Part shown: positions 15,990-24,923 of the stretch, in pieces | Position numbering within the stretch: the stretch's first letter is position 1 | Layout of the letters: each line of letters opens with the position of its first letter | Origin: RHLJ01 sp963974345 | Lineage (GTDB): Bacteria > Bacteroidota > Rhodothermia > Balneolales > Balneolaceae | Reading direction: 5' to 3' | Length of the DNA stretch: 64,000 nt | Assembly: GCA_963974345.1 (NCBI GenBank) | Contig: CAXBBW010000014.1 | Span: 1-64,000 of the forward strand | Translations under genes and position numbers: made by a program | Notes under the pieces: generated by a model | What the model was told of the DNA's origin: nothing | The model's input: only the letters and a program-made list of their open reading frames with translations | Database searches by the model: none

Positions 15990-16229
15990 ATGTGTCTGAA
16001 ATTTGATCCCAAAATAAACGAACTCAAACAAACTCGTTCAGGAAAATGTAAGAACAAGTGTGGGTTCGTTTTAGATGGTGATAAAGATTCTTCTTTAAAA
16101 ACAGTTCACACTGTTCATATTGAAGCTAGAAATTTAACTTCAGTTAAATTAAATGACACACCATTCCTAATTCAGAATAGTTCAATTAATCGAACTATAA
16201 GTCTATCAAATTCTATTAAGAGCGTATAG
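15990..16229 (+). CDS. Unknown small protein inside the cbb3 operon (CxxxC motif)
   Basis: A 79-residue ORF that fills the gap between ccoP (9 bases upstream) and ccoG (4 bases downstream). I do not recognise a family. It has no membrane segment or signal peptide. The N-terminal third is lysine-rich with cysteines C2, C20 and C24 (GKCKNKCGF), a possible metal or redox site; the rest looks like short beta strands rich in Ser, Thr and Asn. A weak ribosome site (GGAATTGAA) precedes the ATG. Tight packing within the operon argues for a real gene, and a role in oxidase maturation or copper handling would be a guess. It could still be a chance frame. Confidence 0.55.
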   Translation: MCLKFDPKINELKQTRSGKCKNKCGFVLDGDKDSSLKTVHTVHIEARNLTSVKLNDTPFLIQNSSINRTISLSNSIKSV

Positions 16230-16233
16230 TAAG

Positions 16234-17688
16234 ATGTCTAAAAACAAAGATCGAAGAATTGAAAAAGACACATTTCGAGATCACCTAGCAACGGTAAACG
16301 AGCAGGGTGGCCGAAATTGGATTTACCCTAAAAAACCAAGTGGTAGATATTATAAAGCAAGAAATATTGTAGCGTTATTACTGCTTGCTTTCTTTTTCTC
16401 GGGACCATTTATAGAAATAAATGGTCATCCTTTGTTAATGATCAATATTTTGGAACGTCAGTTTGTAATCTTTGGAGTCGCATTTTGGCCACAAGACTTA
16501 CATCTTCTTGTATTTGGGATGCTCGCATTTATTGTTGGTATCGTATTATTTACCACTGTCTTTGGTCGGCTTTTTTGTGGATGGGCTTGTCCTCAAACTA
16601 TTTTCATGGAAATGGTTTTCCGTCGAATCGAGTACTGGATTGAAGGTGATGCTTCTAGTCAAATTCGACTAAATAATGCCCCATGGACTGCTAGAAAAAT
16701 CTTTAAAAAAGGAAGTAAACACGCCATTTTCTATGCGATGGCATTTCTAATCTCGAATCTCTTTCTGGCCTATATTATTGGAAAAGACGCTTGGCTTGAA
16801 CTGATTACAGACCCACCTTCTCAACATATAGGTGGACTTTCTTCAATGATTATTTTTAGTGGCGTTTTTTACGGAGTATTTGCCTTTATGCGTGAACAAG
16901 TATGCCACTTTGTTTGCCCATATGGAAGAATGCAATCGGTAATGCTTGATAATAATTCCATAAATGTAATGTACGATTATGTGCGTGGCGAAAGTCGAGC
17001 TAAAATTGGTGATCGTAAAAAGGTAGAAACAAGAAAAGCTACTTTAGCGGATTTGGGCTTTAGTGAAGACGCATCTTTTGGTGATTGTATAGATTGTTAC
17101 CAATGTGTTCAAGTGTGCCCAATGGGAATAGACATTAGAAATGGAACTCAGCTTGAATGTGTACATTGTACAGCTTGTATAGATGCTTGCGATGACATTA
17201 TGGATAAAATCGATAAACCACGTGGATTAATTCGTTATTCCTCCGAAAATGCCATCCAATCTGAACAACGTAAAATTATCACTCCACGAGTTATGGGTTA
17301 TAGTGGAGTTTTACTTGTACTTGTAAGTGTTTTCTTTGTGTTGATGGGAATGCGTTCTGATCTTGAAACTACCATTCTCCGAGAAAGAGGCACGCTTTAT
17401 CAAGAATTGCCAAATAATCGCTACAGCAACATTTATTCAATAAAAGTCATTAACAAAACCTTCGATGAAATTGACTACGATTTAGAATTAATTTCACCAC
17501 CTGGAGAAATTGTTTCTCTTGGATTAATGAATACCGTTCAAGGGCAAAGCCTTGTTGAAGGGCGTTTCATGATTCAACTTTCGAAGGATGATTTAAGCGG
17601 TTTACAAACCGAATTAATATTCGCTGTACTATCTAATGGTAAACAAATTGAAACCGTAAAAACTGGGTTTATAGGACCTAACAACTAG
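16234..17688 (+). CDS. ccoG: Cytochrome c oxidase accessory protein CcoG (polyferredoxin)
   Basis: A 484-residue membrane protein of the CcoG/RdxA/FixG family, involved in reducing copper for CcoI during cbb3 oxidase assembly. It has membrane helices in the N-terminal half, the conserved CGWACPQTIFMEMVFRRIEY and CHFVCPYGRMQSVMLD stretches, a ferredoxin-like double [4Fe-4S] region (CIDCYQCVQVCPMGID and CVHCTACIDACD), another helix near residue 355 and a C-terminal Ig-like periplasmic domain. The start at 16234 is four bases after the small ORF. It continues the oxidase operon, and fixH follows after 112 bases. Confidence 0.95.
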   Translation: MSKNKDRRIEKDTFRDHLATVNEQGGRNWIYPKKPSGRYYKARNIVALLLLAFFFSGPFIEINGHPLLMINILERQFVIFGVAFWPQDLHLLVFGMLAFIVGIVLFTTVFGRLFCGWACPQTIFMEMVFRRIEYWIEGDASSQIRLNNAPWTARKIFKKGSKHAIFYAMAFLISNLFLAYIIGKDAWLELITDPPSQHIGGLSSMIIFSGVFYGVFAFMREQVCHFVCPYGRMQSVMLDNNSINVMYDYVRGESRAKIGDRKKVETRKATLADLGFSEDASFGDCIDCYQCVQVCPMGIDIRNGTQLECVHCTACIDACDDIMDKIDKPRGLIRYSSENAIQSEQRKIITPRVMGYSGVLLVLVSVFFVLMGMRSDLETTILRERGTLYQELPNNRYSNIYSIKVINKTFDEIDYDLELISPPGEIVSLGLMNTVQGQSLVEGRFMIQLSKDDLSGLQTELIFAVLSNGKQIETVKTGFIGPNN

Positions 17689-17800
17689 GTTTAAGTTATG
17701 AACTCAGTTTTACTCAAAATTAAAACCTAGATATTATCTTTTTAAATTTGATTCTTTATGAACAATAAATATTCAACTCAAAACTCCTAAGTCATTCATC

Positions 17801-18250
17801 ATGAAAAAATTAGACTGGGGAAAAGGTATTTTCATTGTGATTACCCTTTTCATTATTGGAACTCTGAGTGTTGTAAGCTATCTCATTAGCCTCGATTTTT
17901 ATATGGTAAATAATAACCATTATGAAGAAGGTGTAGAATATCAACACACGATTGATAGTAAAGAACGGACCTCAAAATTGGAACATTCCGTTATAATTCT
18001 TTTTGATGAAGAACGAGACGCTCTAAAGATTTTCTTCCCTGATGAATTACTGGAGAAGGCAAACGATGGAGTAATTAACCTTTATCGACCAAATGATTCT
18101 ACTAAAGATAGAAACCTTGCTATCCAGTTTGATGCAGGAAATACTCATGTTATCCCAATGGAAGGGATGGATAAAGGTAAGTGGGTTTTAACTATTACTT
18201 GGAAAATGGATAATCTGGACTATCAAGAAGAAAAAGTGATTATCATTTAA
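17801..18250 (+). CDS. ccoH: FixH/CcoH-family protein
   Basis: A 149-residue protein with one N-terminal membrane helix (about residues 9-31) and a periplasmic beta-rich domain. The pattern DWGKGIFIVITLFI, then DFYMVNNNHYEEGVEYQ, and a C-terminal Ig-like fold ending KWVLTITWKMDNLDYQEEKVI fits the FixH family. CcoH/FixH is needed for cbb3 oxidase assembly and stability. A 112-base gap separates it from ccoG, while only one base separates it from the downstream TauE/SafE gene, so fixH and that gene form a tight pair. Confidence 0.88.
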   Translation: MKKLDWGKGIFIVITLFIIGTLSVVSYLISLDFYMVNNNHYEEGVEYQHTIDSKERTSKLEHSVIILFDEERDALKIFFPDELLEKANDGVINLYRPNDSTKDRNLAIQFDAGNTHVIPMEGMDKGKWVLTITWKMDNLDYQEEKVIII

Positions 18251-18251
18251 T

Positions 18252-18965
18252 ATGGAACTTTGGACTGCATTGGTATTGGGTTTTGCAGGAAGTTTTCACT
18301 GTGTGGGAATGTGCGGTCCTTTAGCAATGTCTCTTCCTAGAAACAATTCTAGAATTTCTAGACTTACTTTTAGAGCTGTCCTTTATAATTCTGGTAGAAT
18401 ACTTACATATGCAATTTTTGGATTTCTTTTTGGGCTCCTTGGCACACAAATTACGATTTCAGGATTTCAGGGCTGGTTATCTATTCTACTTGGTGCTACT
18501 ATTGTTTTAGGTGTGATACTAAATCGATATTTCAAGAAACACGACGGACCAAAAGCATATAAAAAATTTCAACAATACATTACCATCTACTACGGCATTT
18601 TAATGAGAAAAAACTCTTTAACGGCTTTGTTAGGAATGGGACTTTTAAATGGATTGCTACCCTGCGCTTTTGTGTATTCAGGCTTGGCTGCAGCAGTACT
18701 TACAGAAACTCCATTTCACAGTATGTTGTATATGACTTTATTCGGAATTGGCACGTTTCCAGCCATGTTTTTCATGTACCTAGCTCCTTCAATTCTTTCT
18801 TTAGATCTTAGAAACTCGATCAGGAAACTTGTTCCTTATCTAGCTTTCAGTCTCGGAGTATTTCTTATTATTCGAGGAGTAGCTCTTCAGGATTTAAGTC
18901 TTAGCAGAGTTCTAGCTGCTAGCATAGAACATTTTTGTGTGTTCCCAGGAACCTCAATGAATTAG
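18252..18965 (+). CDS. TauE/SafE-family membrane protein of the cbb3 cluster
   Basis: A 237-residue protein with about six membrane helices. The N-terminal GFAGSFHCVGMCGPLAMSL and the mid-protein GLLNGLLPCAFVYSGL are the conserved Cys-containing repeats of the family often annotated as sulfite exporter TauE/SafE or UreH-like, related to DsbD/CcdA-type transporters. Members of this group are recurrent next to ccoGHIS. By neighbourhood the cargo is more likely copper or reducing equivalents for oxidase assembly than sulfite (inference). It starts one base after fixH and ends four bases before the convergent oxidoreductase gene. Confidence 0.85.
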   Translation: MELWTALVLGFAGSFHCVGMCGPLAMSLPRNNSRISRLTFRAVLYNSGRILTYAIFGFLFGLLGTQITISGFQGWLSILLGATIVLGVILNRYFKKHDGPKAYKKFQQYITIYYGILMRKNSLTALLGMGLLNGLLPCAFVYSGLAAAVLTETPFHSMLYMTLFGIGTFPAMFFMYLAPSILSLDLRNSIRKLVPYLAFSLGVFLIIRGVALQDLSLSRVLAASIEHFCVFPGTSMN

Positions 18966-18969
18966 GTAA

Positions 18970-20148
18970 TCACCCTTTCCATTCTACTACACTCTTTGTA
19001 TCCATTGCTTCAATTGCCATACTTACCAGAATTGCGACATTAGCTCCAGTTTCAACGTTTGAATCTGGTTTTTTTCCTGTATTCACAGAATCTCTGAAAT
19101 CAATAAGAGCCTGTTTCGTAGCATCCATATCATCAACTACAGTAATTGGAGCTCCTTCGCCTCGTTCCCAAGCTTCTGATGTTGCACCAGAAACTCCATC
19201 CACTAAACCAGTTTCACGGGCTTCATCAAGATTTTCTAGATAAATTTTTGCACCACCAAAATTGATTACCAATGTACCTTTCTTACCCTGCACTTTAATT
19301 TGATATCGTTCATAAGCATTAGTGGTCAGACTAGTAAATTTTGTACTCAAACCGTTCGGATATCGCATCATAATATGAACATTGTCATAGGTCTCTCTTC
19401 CATCTTTCCAATAATCTATACCACCAAACCCCGAAACATGAGTAGGAGTTGTACCCGCTACCCAATTACAAAAATCAATTTGATGGGAACATAGTTCTGC
19501 GGTTAATCCTCCTGAATATTCTCGATACATTCTCCAGTTAATCATTCGCTCCCATTTAGGGTCTGGAACTGCACGTCGCCAATCTCCATTCCGATTCCAC
19601 TGACATTCGATCGATTCAACATGGCCGAGATATCCGTTTTGAATAATTTCAACTGCACGGTGATACAAACGACTACTATGGTATTGATGACCAACTTGAA
19701 AAATTGAGCCATAATCATTCACTTGTTTTACCAAATCTTTTGCAGGTTGAATTCCTTTAATCATGGTTTTTTCGCAATAAATGTGCTTTCCTGATTGTAA
19801 GACATCTTCAAGAACTTCATCGTGAAGGGCATAAGGAACTGCAATAATAATAGCATCTATACTCTTATCATCTAAAATTTTTCGGTAATCCTCATATCCC
19901 TTCGCTCCATTTGTTGCTTTGTTTACACAATCTTCTAATCGAAATGGAATGATATCGGAACATGCCGTTACATCAGCGCCATCAATTTCTCTGAGCAAAT
20001 ACGAAAGTCCAGTACCACGATCTCCGGTCCCAATTACTCCGATATTTATATCATCAAATCTCTTAGAGCGATAGACGCCCGCAAATCCTGATGTCAATGC
20101 TGCAGTACCAATTAACCCAGTACTTCTTATAAAATCTTTTCTTTTCAT
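18970..20148 (-). CDS. Gfo/Idh/MocA-family oxidoreductase, exported type
   Basis: A 392-residue NAD(P)-dependent oxidoreductase. The ATG at 20148 was chosen over an upstream in-frame start because it lies five bases after the stop of the preceding gene and opens with a leader (MKRKDFIRSTGLIGTAALTS) resembling Tat-type leaders of this group, although the twin arginine is not strict. The Rossmann domain has INIGVIGTGDRGTGL, the conserved CEKTM (EKP-like) at the end of the nucleotide domain, then the substrate domain with GGLTAELCSHQIDFCNWV. Such enzymes oxidise or reduce sugars or inositols. It forms an operon with another Gfo/Idh/MocA protein and a DUF1080 lipoprotein, pointing to glycoside degradation through keto-sugars (inference). 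Confidence 0.9.
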   Translation of the reverse strand: MKRKDFIRSTGLIGTAALTSGFAGVYRSKRFDDINIGVIGTGDRGTGLSYLLREIDGADVTACSDIIPFRLEDCVNKATNGAKGYEDYRKILDDKSIDAIIIAVPYALHDEVLEDVLQSGKHIYCEKTMIKGIQPAKDLVKQVNDYGSIFQVGHQYHSSRLYHRAVEIIQNGYLGHVESIECQWNRNGDWRRAVPDPKWERMINWRMYREYSGGLTAELCSHQIDFCNWVAGTTPTHVSGFGGIDYWKDGRETYDNVHIMMRYPNGLSTKFTSLTTNAYERYQIKVQGKKGTLVINFGGAKIYLENLDEARETGLVDGVSGATSEAWERGEGAPITVVDDMDATKQALIDFRDSVNTGKKPDSNVETGANVAILVSMAIEAMDTKSVVEWKG

Positions 20149-20153
20149 CGATA

Positions 20154-21485
20154 TTAAATTTTTGGTTCCCAGCCTGGTGCATATTCTCGTTTCCAATGCT
20201 TCATTGCTTCAGGATTGTTAAGTATTTTTCCAGTTTTTGGATCAATTTCTAAACTTCCACCTACTTCCTGAGCAATATTCCCATAATGGCAAAGCATAGT
20301 TGAATTACTCGCATCCTGTATAGGAGCATGTAGTTCTTCACCTTTTCTAATCCCATTTGCGAAATTAGTAAAGTGATTTATAGTTAGGCCATCAAAACCT
20401 CGAGTATCACCAGTATCTGAAGCTCCATAAACCGGTTCGTTTTCTTCTTTTATTAGTTTCCCACCTAGATCATAGAGTAAATACCCTCCTCTATCTAATA
20501 AAATGCTTCCCTCTGTTCCATGAATAAGGGCCCCTCTTCCTCTTCCCATAATTGAAAAGCCATTGCAACTCTTACCTTCCCAGCTAATCATTTTGCCGCC
20601 TTCGAATTCGAAACTAGCATTCTGAGTATCATAAAACTCCCAATCGTCAGCCTGAAAATGGTATCGACCACCTGCTGAAGTTGCCTTAACAGGTAAATCC
20701 ACCCCAAGAGCCCAACGACAAATATCAATTTCATGAGTTCCATTATTGTGAATTTCACCTGTTCCCCAATTTTTGAACCAATGCCAATTATATGGATGAA
20801 CATTATCTCTATAATCTTCTCTAGGAGCTGGACCTTGCCACAATTCCCAATCCAGCGATTTTGGAACTGTTACAACTTTCCCTGTTCCAATTGAACCTCT
20901 TCGGTTCGAATACCATGCTTTCCCGTAGTACACGTTTCCGATAACTCCTTGCTTAATTTCTTTAATTGCAAGAGCAGACGTAATTGAAGATCGCTGTTGA
21001 TTTCCCATTTGGCAAAGCATTCCAGTTTTCTTTTGAACAGCTAGTAACAATTCATTCTCATGAGGGTTATGTGTACATGGTTTCTCCAAGAAAACATGCT
21101 TACCAGCTTGCATGGCCATTATCGCCATTGGAGCATGCCAGTGCTCGGGAGTGGCTATCGTAATAACATCCACATCATCTTTCTCAAGTAATTTTCGAAA
21201 GTCTTTTTCAACTTTGGGCAGATAACCAATCTTATCCATTGTCCATTTATTGTTTTCGTCAATAATCACATCATCAACGTCACAAAACCAAGTAATTTTA
21301 GCATTTTCTAATTCATGAATAGCTTCAATATGTGCTTTTCCTCTGCTTCTAATTCCTACTACTGCAAAGTTGATAGTTTCATTGGGTTTTCCTTTCAAAA
21401 TTGAAGGAAAGCCTAAAGCCATAGCTCCGCCAATTCCAACAGTTGTAGTTCTTTTAAGAAAGGTTTTTCTATCTAGGTTTTTCAT
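20154..21485 (-). CDS. Gfo/Idh/MocA-family oxidoreductase, exported type
   Basis: A 443-residue member of the same family, larger than its downstream neighbour. The leader MKNLDRKTFLKRTTTVGIGG is a Tat-like signal (RK rather than RR) followed by a hydrophobic stretch, so periplasmic export is likely. Visible features are FAVVGIRSRGKAHIEAI (dinucleotide loop), FLEKPCTHNP (the catalytic-domain EKP motif), NRRGSIGTGK, WHWFKNWGTGEIHNNGTHEIDICRWALG and a C-terminal DUF4880-like extension. The substrate is not predictable. It is downstream of the DUF1080 gene by 82 bases and five bases upstream of the second oxidoreductase, so the three are probably one transcript. Confidence 0.9.
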   Translation of the reverse strand: MKNLDRKTFLKRTTTVGIGGAMALGFPSILKGKPNETINFAVVGIRSRGKAHIEAIHELENAKITWFCDVDDVIIDENNKWTMDKIGYLPKVEKDFRKLLEKDDVDVITIATPEHWHAPMAIMAMQAGKHVFLEKPCTHNPHENELLLAVQKKTGMLCQMGNQQRSSITSALAIKEIKQGVIGNVYYGKAWYSNRRGSIGTGKVVTVPKSLDWELWQGPAPREDYRDNVHPYNWHWFKNWGTGEIHNNGTHEIDICRWALGVDLPVKATSAGGRYHFQADDWEFYDTQNASFEFEGGKMISWEGKSCNGFSIMGRGRGALIHGTEGSILLDRGGYLLYDLGGKLIKEENEPVYGASDTGDTRGFDGLTINHFTNFANGIRKGEELHAPIQDASNSTMLCHYGNIAQEVGGSLEIDPKTGKILNNPEAMKHWKREYAPGWEPKI

Positions 21486-21567
21486 AATTCTTTTTTGGTT
21501 TAATATCCTTTAAAAAAACTGAGTGAAGACTATGTATCCTCAGAGTAACTTAAAGTAAAAATTTTTG

Positions 21568-22935
21568 CTAGTTCAATTTTTTTATGAAAATATTGCGGAA
21601 ATGCACCTCATTTCCGTGATCCTGAAGCAGGATATTTCCATCTGTCCAAGTACCAAATCCTGGCCATTTAGCATATTTACTCTCGTCAACTAATTGCTGG
21701 AATTCTGGGGTGTTTCTATTGTATTCTAGAACTAATCTTCCATTCAACCAGTGCTCAACATGATCTCCTTTAGAAATAACTCTTGCATGATTCCATTCCC
21801 CTACTGGGTGAATTGGTTTATTTTCAGCTTTAATTAAATCATAAAGAGAAGCCACGGTTCTACTTCCTGGTTGTGCACCAAGTTTTGCATCTGGATGAAG
21901 ATCATCGTCTAGAATTTGATATTCTAAACCAATAGATGATCCTGTTCCTTTATTAAGGTTCGCATCTACAAAATATTTGATTCCGCTATTTGCACCAGGG
22001 GTAACTTTGAAATCAACCCAAAGCTCAAAATTACTAAACAACTCTCGTGTTACGATATCACCTGCATCAGCAGATTCTGCTCCACCCGATTCATTAATCT
22101 TAAGGATACCATTTTCTACATCCCAACCGGTACCTCCATCTGAATATGGAAAATCATCCGAACGAGCGCTACGCCATTTGTCCATTGTTTCTCCATCATA
22201 TAATAATTCCCAGCCCCAGTCTTCTTGACTAAATGTAAGTACGTTGTAATTATCTTTAGCTGATATCGGGGTTTCCATTGAATATTCTTCAGGATTTTCT
22301 GTGATTATGCGAATATTTCTCCACTTAATGGTAATCCCAGCATCATCAGGATTCCCAATACTATGCACCTGCAAACCTATGAAACCTTCTGCAGTTCTAT
22401 CGTCAACCAAATGAGCTACAGGAACACCATTTACCCAAGTTTTAAATGTATTACCTATTGCCTCTACACGAAATTTATTCCATTCTAAGTGCTTATATGC
22501 TGCATTGGCTTCAGGCATGTCTCTTAATGGATATAACCACCCACGTCGAGCTTCGTCATAAATCCCACCAGTCCAAGCCCGATCAGAAGGATCTATTTCT
22601 ATTTGATAGCCATGTGTTCTGCCATTTTCAAATTCAGGAATACTATTACTTCGGATTTGTACTCCAGAGTTGGTTTCGGCAGAAAGAAGTACTTCATACT
22701 CTAGAATAAAATCTGAGTACGTATCTGAAGTTCTTAAAAAAGAGTTTGGGGTGTTTGCAACTGTGGTTCCAAAAACGGCACCATCCGCGACCGAATACTC
22801 GGCAACACCCCCAATTTGTTCCCACCCGTCTAGGGTTTTCCCATCAAAAAGATTTACCCAAGGCTCTTCCTGAGCTTGACATGATATAAAAAATGAACTT
22901 AGGACAAGTGTTGAAAATAAATAGACGTGTTTCAT
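21568..22935 (-). CDS. Lipoprotein with two DUF1080 (3-keto-disaccharide hydrolase) domains
   Basis: A 455-residue exported lipoprotein: signal peptide with lipobox FISC at about residues 16-19, then two tandem DUF1080 domains. The first (about 25-213) has WVNLFDGKTLDGWEQIGG, FILEYEVLLSAETNSGVQIR and FKTWVNGVPVAHLVD. The second (about 236-455) has LLYDGETMDKWRSA, FELWVDFKVTPGANSGIKYF and VEHWLNGRLVLEYNR. DUF1080 proteins have a concanavalin-like fold, and some are 3-keto-glucoside hydrolases or lyases. With two adjacent sugar oxidoreductases this fits a pathway that oxidises a glycoside to its 3-keto form and then cleaves it (family knowledge plus inference). A promoter-like sequence lies at 22961-22991. 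Confidence 0.9.
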   Translation of the reverse strand: MKHVYLFSTLVLSSFFISCQAQEEPWVNLFDGKTLDGWEQIGGVAEYSVADGAVFGTTVANTPNSFLRTSDTYSDFILEYEVLLSAETNSGVQIRSNSIPEFENGRTHGYQIEIDPSDRAWTGGIYDEARRGWLYPLRDMPEANAAYKHLEWNKFRVEAIGNTFKTWVNGVPVAHLVDDRTAEGFIGLQVHSIGNPDDAGITIKWRNIRIITENPEEYSMETPISAKDNYNVLTFSQEDWGWELLYDGETMDKWRSARSDDFPYSDGGTGWDVENGILKINESGGAESADAGDIVTRELFSNFELWVDFKVTPGANSGIKYFVDANLNKGTGSSIGLEYQILDDDLHPDAKLGAQPGSRTVASLYDLIKAENKPIHPVGEWNHARVISKGDHVEHWLNGRLVLEYNRNTPEFQQLVDESKYAKWPGFGTWTDGNILLQDHGNEVHFRNIFIKKLN

Positions 22936-22960
22936 TTGGAAGCGTTTTTATAGTTGATTG

Positions 22961-22991
22961 GGAATATAAACAATGCTTCTTATAGGACAAA
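22961..22991 (-). promoter_or_regulatory. Candidate Bacteroidota-type promoter of the DUF1080 operon
   Basis: On the minus strand TTTG (22988-22991) is followed after exactly 19 bases by TATATTCC (22961-22968), close to the Bacteroidota sigma consensus TTTG-N19-TAnnTTTG. It lies 26 bases upstream of the ATG of the DUF1080 lipoprotein. The match is by eye and the last two bases of the -7 box deviate. Confidence 0.45.
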
Positions 22992-23016
22992 TTTTGAAGG
23001 AAAATTATCAACCTTT

Positions 23017-23724
23017 TTAATTATCTAAACCCAACGCTTCCAACAAAGCCTCAAAATTATCAAAACATAAATCAGGCAAGATGGCCTCAAGTTCTGTTGG
23101 ATTAGATTTATACCACGCTACTTTCCATCCTGCTTTTAACCCCCCTTTCACATCTGAAGTAATAGAATCCCCAACGTAAAGAATCTTATTTCTTGGAACT
23201 CCTACCAATTCTGTTGAGTGATCGAAAATTTTCTGATGTGGTTTCATTACCCCTACCTCTTCCGAAATTACAATCTGTCTTGCTGTTTCTTTAAAACCGA
23301 ATTGATCAATTTTCATCCACTGAGTTTCTGCAAAACCATTAGTTATTATTCCAACAGGTAATTTCTCGGCAATCTTGTCATATGCTTCTTTGGCACCATC
23401 AATCCATTCCCAATGATTCCTATAATAGTTCATATATACCTTTCCAGCTTCTTCATATAGAGATGACTCTATTCCAAGTTCGATGAACGTTTCTTCAAAC
23501 CTTCGACGGTGCAAGATATGACGATTTATTTCTCCTCTTCCATATTCTTCCCACAGACCTTTATTAATATGATGATAAGTATCAATTAATTGATCTAAAG
23601 AAATAGATTTAAATTCGGCAAAATGGCGGTGAATATCAGCAAGTCCATGCTGTTCTGCCTTTTTGTGATCGAGAAGTGTATCATCTAAGTCAAAATAGAT
23701 GAATTCTGGGTTAAGCAATGACAA
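23017..23724 (-). CDS. HAD-superfamily hydrolase, YjjG/pyrimidine nucleotidase type
   Basis: A 235-residue HAD phosphatase. Motif I is FDLDDTLLD with nucleophile D12 and acid D14, motif II is GIITNGFAETQ, the motif III lysine is in GVMKPHQKIF, and motif IV is LYVGDSITSDVKGG. The helical C1 cap between motifs I and II and the FDLDDTLLDHKKAE opening resemble YjjG, a house-cleaning nucleotidase that dephosphorylates dUMP, dTMP and damaged pyrimidine nucleotides. The exact substrate is uncertain. It lies alone, divergent from the lemA gene. Confidence 0.88.
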   Translation of the reverse strand: MSLLNPEFIYFDLDDTLLDHKKAEQHGLADIHRHFAEFKSISLDQLIDTYHHINKGLWEEYGRGEINRHILHRRRFEETFIELGIESSLYEEAGKVYMNYYRNHWEWIDGAKEAYDKIAEKLPVGIITNGFAETQWMKIDQFGFKETARQIVISEEVGVMKPHQKIFDHSTELVGVPRNKILYVGDSITSDVKGGLKAGWKVAWYKSNPTELEAILPDLCFDNFEALLEALGLDN

Positions 23725-23816
23725 TGGAACAGTTTTTGATTATTGTTAAATGAATTTGAACCAAAATCTTTTTGGCTCGTACAGCGAGCACAAAGTAAAC
23801 AACTAAATACACAATC

Positions 23817-24407
23817 ATGAAGGGAAAAGTAATAATAGGGCTGGTAATTGTAATCGCTATTGTATTTTATGGTATTGGCGCAAATAATAAGCTAGTCGAT
23901 AAAGAAGTAAAAGTAGACACTGCTTGGGCTCAAGTTGAAAATCAATATCAACGAAGAGCAGATTTAATACCTAATCTTGTAAATACTGTAAAAGGCGCTG
24001 CTAATTTTGAGCAGGAGACACTTACTGCTGTAACCAATGCGAGAAGTAATGCTTCTTCGATCAATATTAGTGCTGATGATCTCAACGATCCTGCCAAGCT
24101 TGCACAGTTTCAACAAGCTCAAGCTCAGTTAAGTGGAGCACTATCAAGGTTATTGGTAACAGTTGAACGGTATCCTGAGTTAAAAGCTAATGCGAACTTT
24201 AGAGATCTACAGTCTCAGCTTGAGGGAACAGAAAACAGAATTTCTACTGAACGTAAAAGATTCAACGATGTAGCTGGAGAATACAACATTTCAATCCGAA
24301 AATTTCCTACTAGTATTTTTGCTTCCTTAGGTGGTTTCGACAAAAAAGCATTTTTTGAAGCAGATCAAGGCACTGAAAATGCTCCAACTGTAGATTTTAG
24401 TAATTAA
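23817..24407 (+). CDS. lemA: LemA-family protein
   Basis: A 196-residue protein with an N-terminal membrane helix (about residues 4-21) and a long helical periplasmic or cytoplasmic bundle. VDTAWAQVENQYQRRADLIPNLVNTVKGAANFEQETLTAV and the C-terminal ERKRFNDVAGEYNISIRKFP are diagnostic of LemA. The molecular function is unsettled. The gene is followed by two TPM-domain proteins, the usual LemA-TPM neighbourhood in many bacteria, which suggests one membrane-associated system. Confidence 0.95.
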   Translation: MKGKVIIGLVIVIAIVFYGIGANNKLVDKEVKVDTAWAQVENQYQRRADLIPNLVNTVKGAANFEQETLTAVTNARSNASSINISADDLNDPAKLAQFQQAQAQLSGALSRLLVTVERYPELKANANFRDLQSQLEGTENRISTERKRFNDVAGEYNISIRKFPTSIFASLGGFDKKAFFEADQGTENAPTVDFSN

Positions 24408-24476
24408 TTTTAACGATGAATGACGAACGACTGCTGAATAACAGTGGTCGTTGGTCGGACGTCTATCATCGTAAAC

Positions 24477-24923
24477 ATGGCTAAATTTTTATCAAAACTA
24501 GAAGAGAAAACAATTATCTCGGCAATAAAAGAAGCTGAGATGAATACATCAGGAGAAGTCAGAGTTCACATCGAACCCAAGTGCAAGGCTGAAAATGCAA
24601 TTACGAGAGCTAAAGAAGTTTTTTTAGAATTAAAGATGCATGAGACTGAGCTAAAAAATGGTGTGATTATCTATGTTGCTACTAAAGACCATAAACTTGC
24701 TGTTTGGGGCGATGAAGGAATTCATAAAAAAGTTGGACAGTCTTTCTGGGAAGAAGAAGTTCAACTTATGAAAAAATACTTTCAAGCTGATGATTATGAA
24801 AGTGGATTACGTGATGCCATTTTAATGGTTGGACAAAAATTGAAGGAATTTTTCCCTTATCAGAAAGATGATGTGAACGAACTCTCAGATGACATCAGCT
24901 ATGGGGAGGACAAAAATGCGTAA
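24477..24923 (+). CDS. TPM-domain (TLP18.3/Psb32/MOLO-1) protein, cytosolic type
   Basis: A 148-residue protein with the TPM fold: EEKTIISAIKEAEMNTSGEVRVHIEP, then NGVIIYVATKDHKLAVWGDEGIHKKVG and FEFP-like end (LKEFFPYQKDD). It has no signal peptide. The ATG at 24477 is preferred; a longer in-frame start at 24444 would add eleven non-conserved residues. It follows lemA by 69 bases, and its stop overlaps the next gene by eight bases. Function is unknown beyond association with LemA and membrane-protein upkeep in relatives. Confidence 0.88.
   Translation: MAKFLSKLEEKTIISAIKEAEMNTSGEVRVHIEPKCKAENAITRAKEVFLELKMHETELKNGVIIYVATKDHKLAVWGDEGIHKKVGQSFWEEEVQLMKKYFQADDYESGLRDAILMVGQKLKEFFPYQKDDVNELSDDISYGEDKNA

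Noticed and set aside
17685..17730. Inverted repeat CTAGGTTT/AAACCTAG around the ccoG stop as a terminator
   Set aside because: The arms are only 8 bp with a 30-base loop and no T run directly after; too weak to call.
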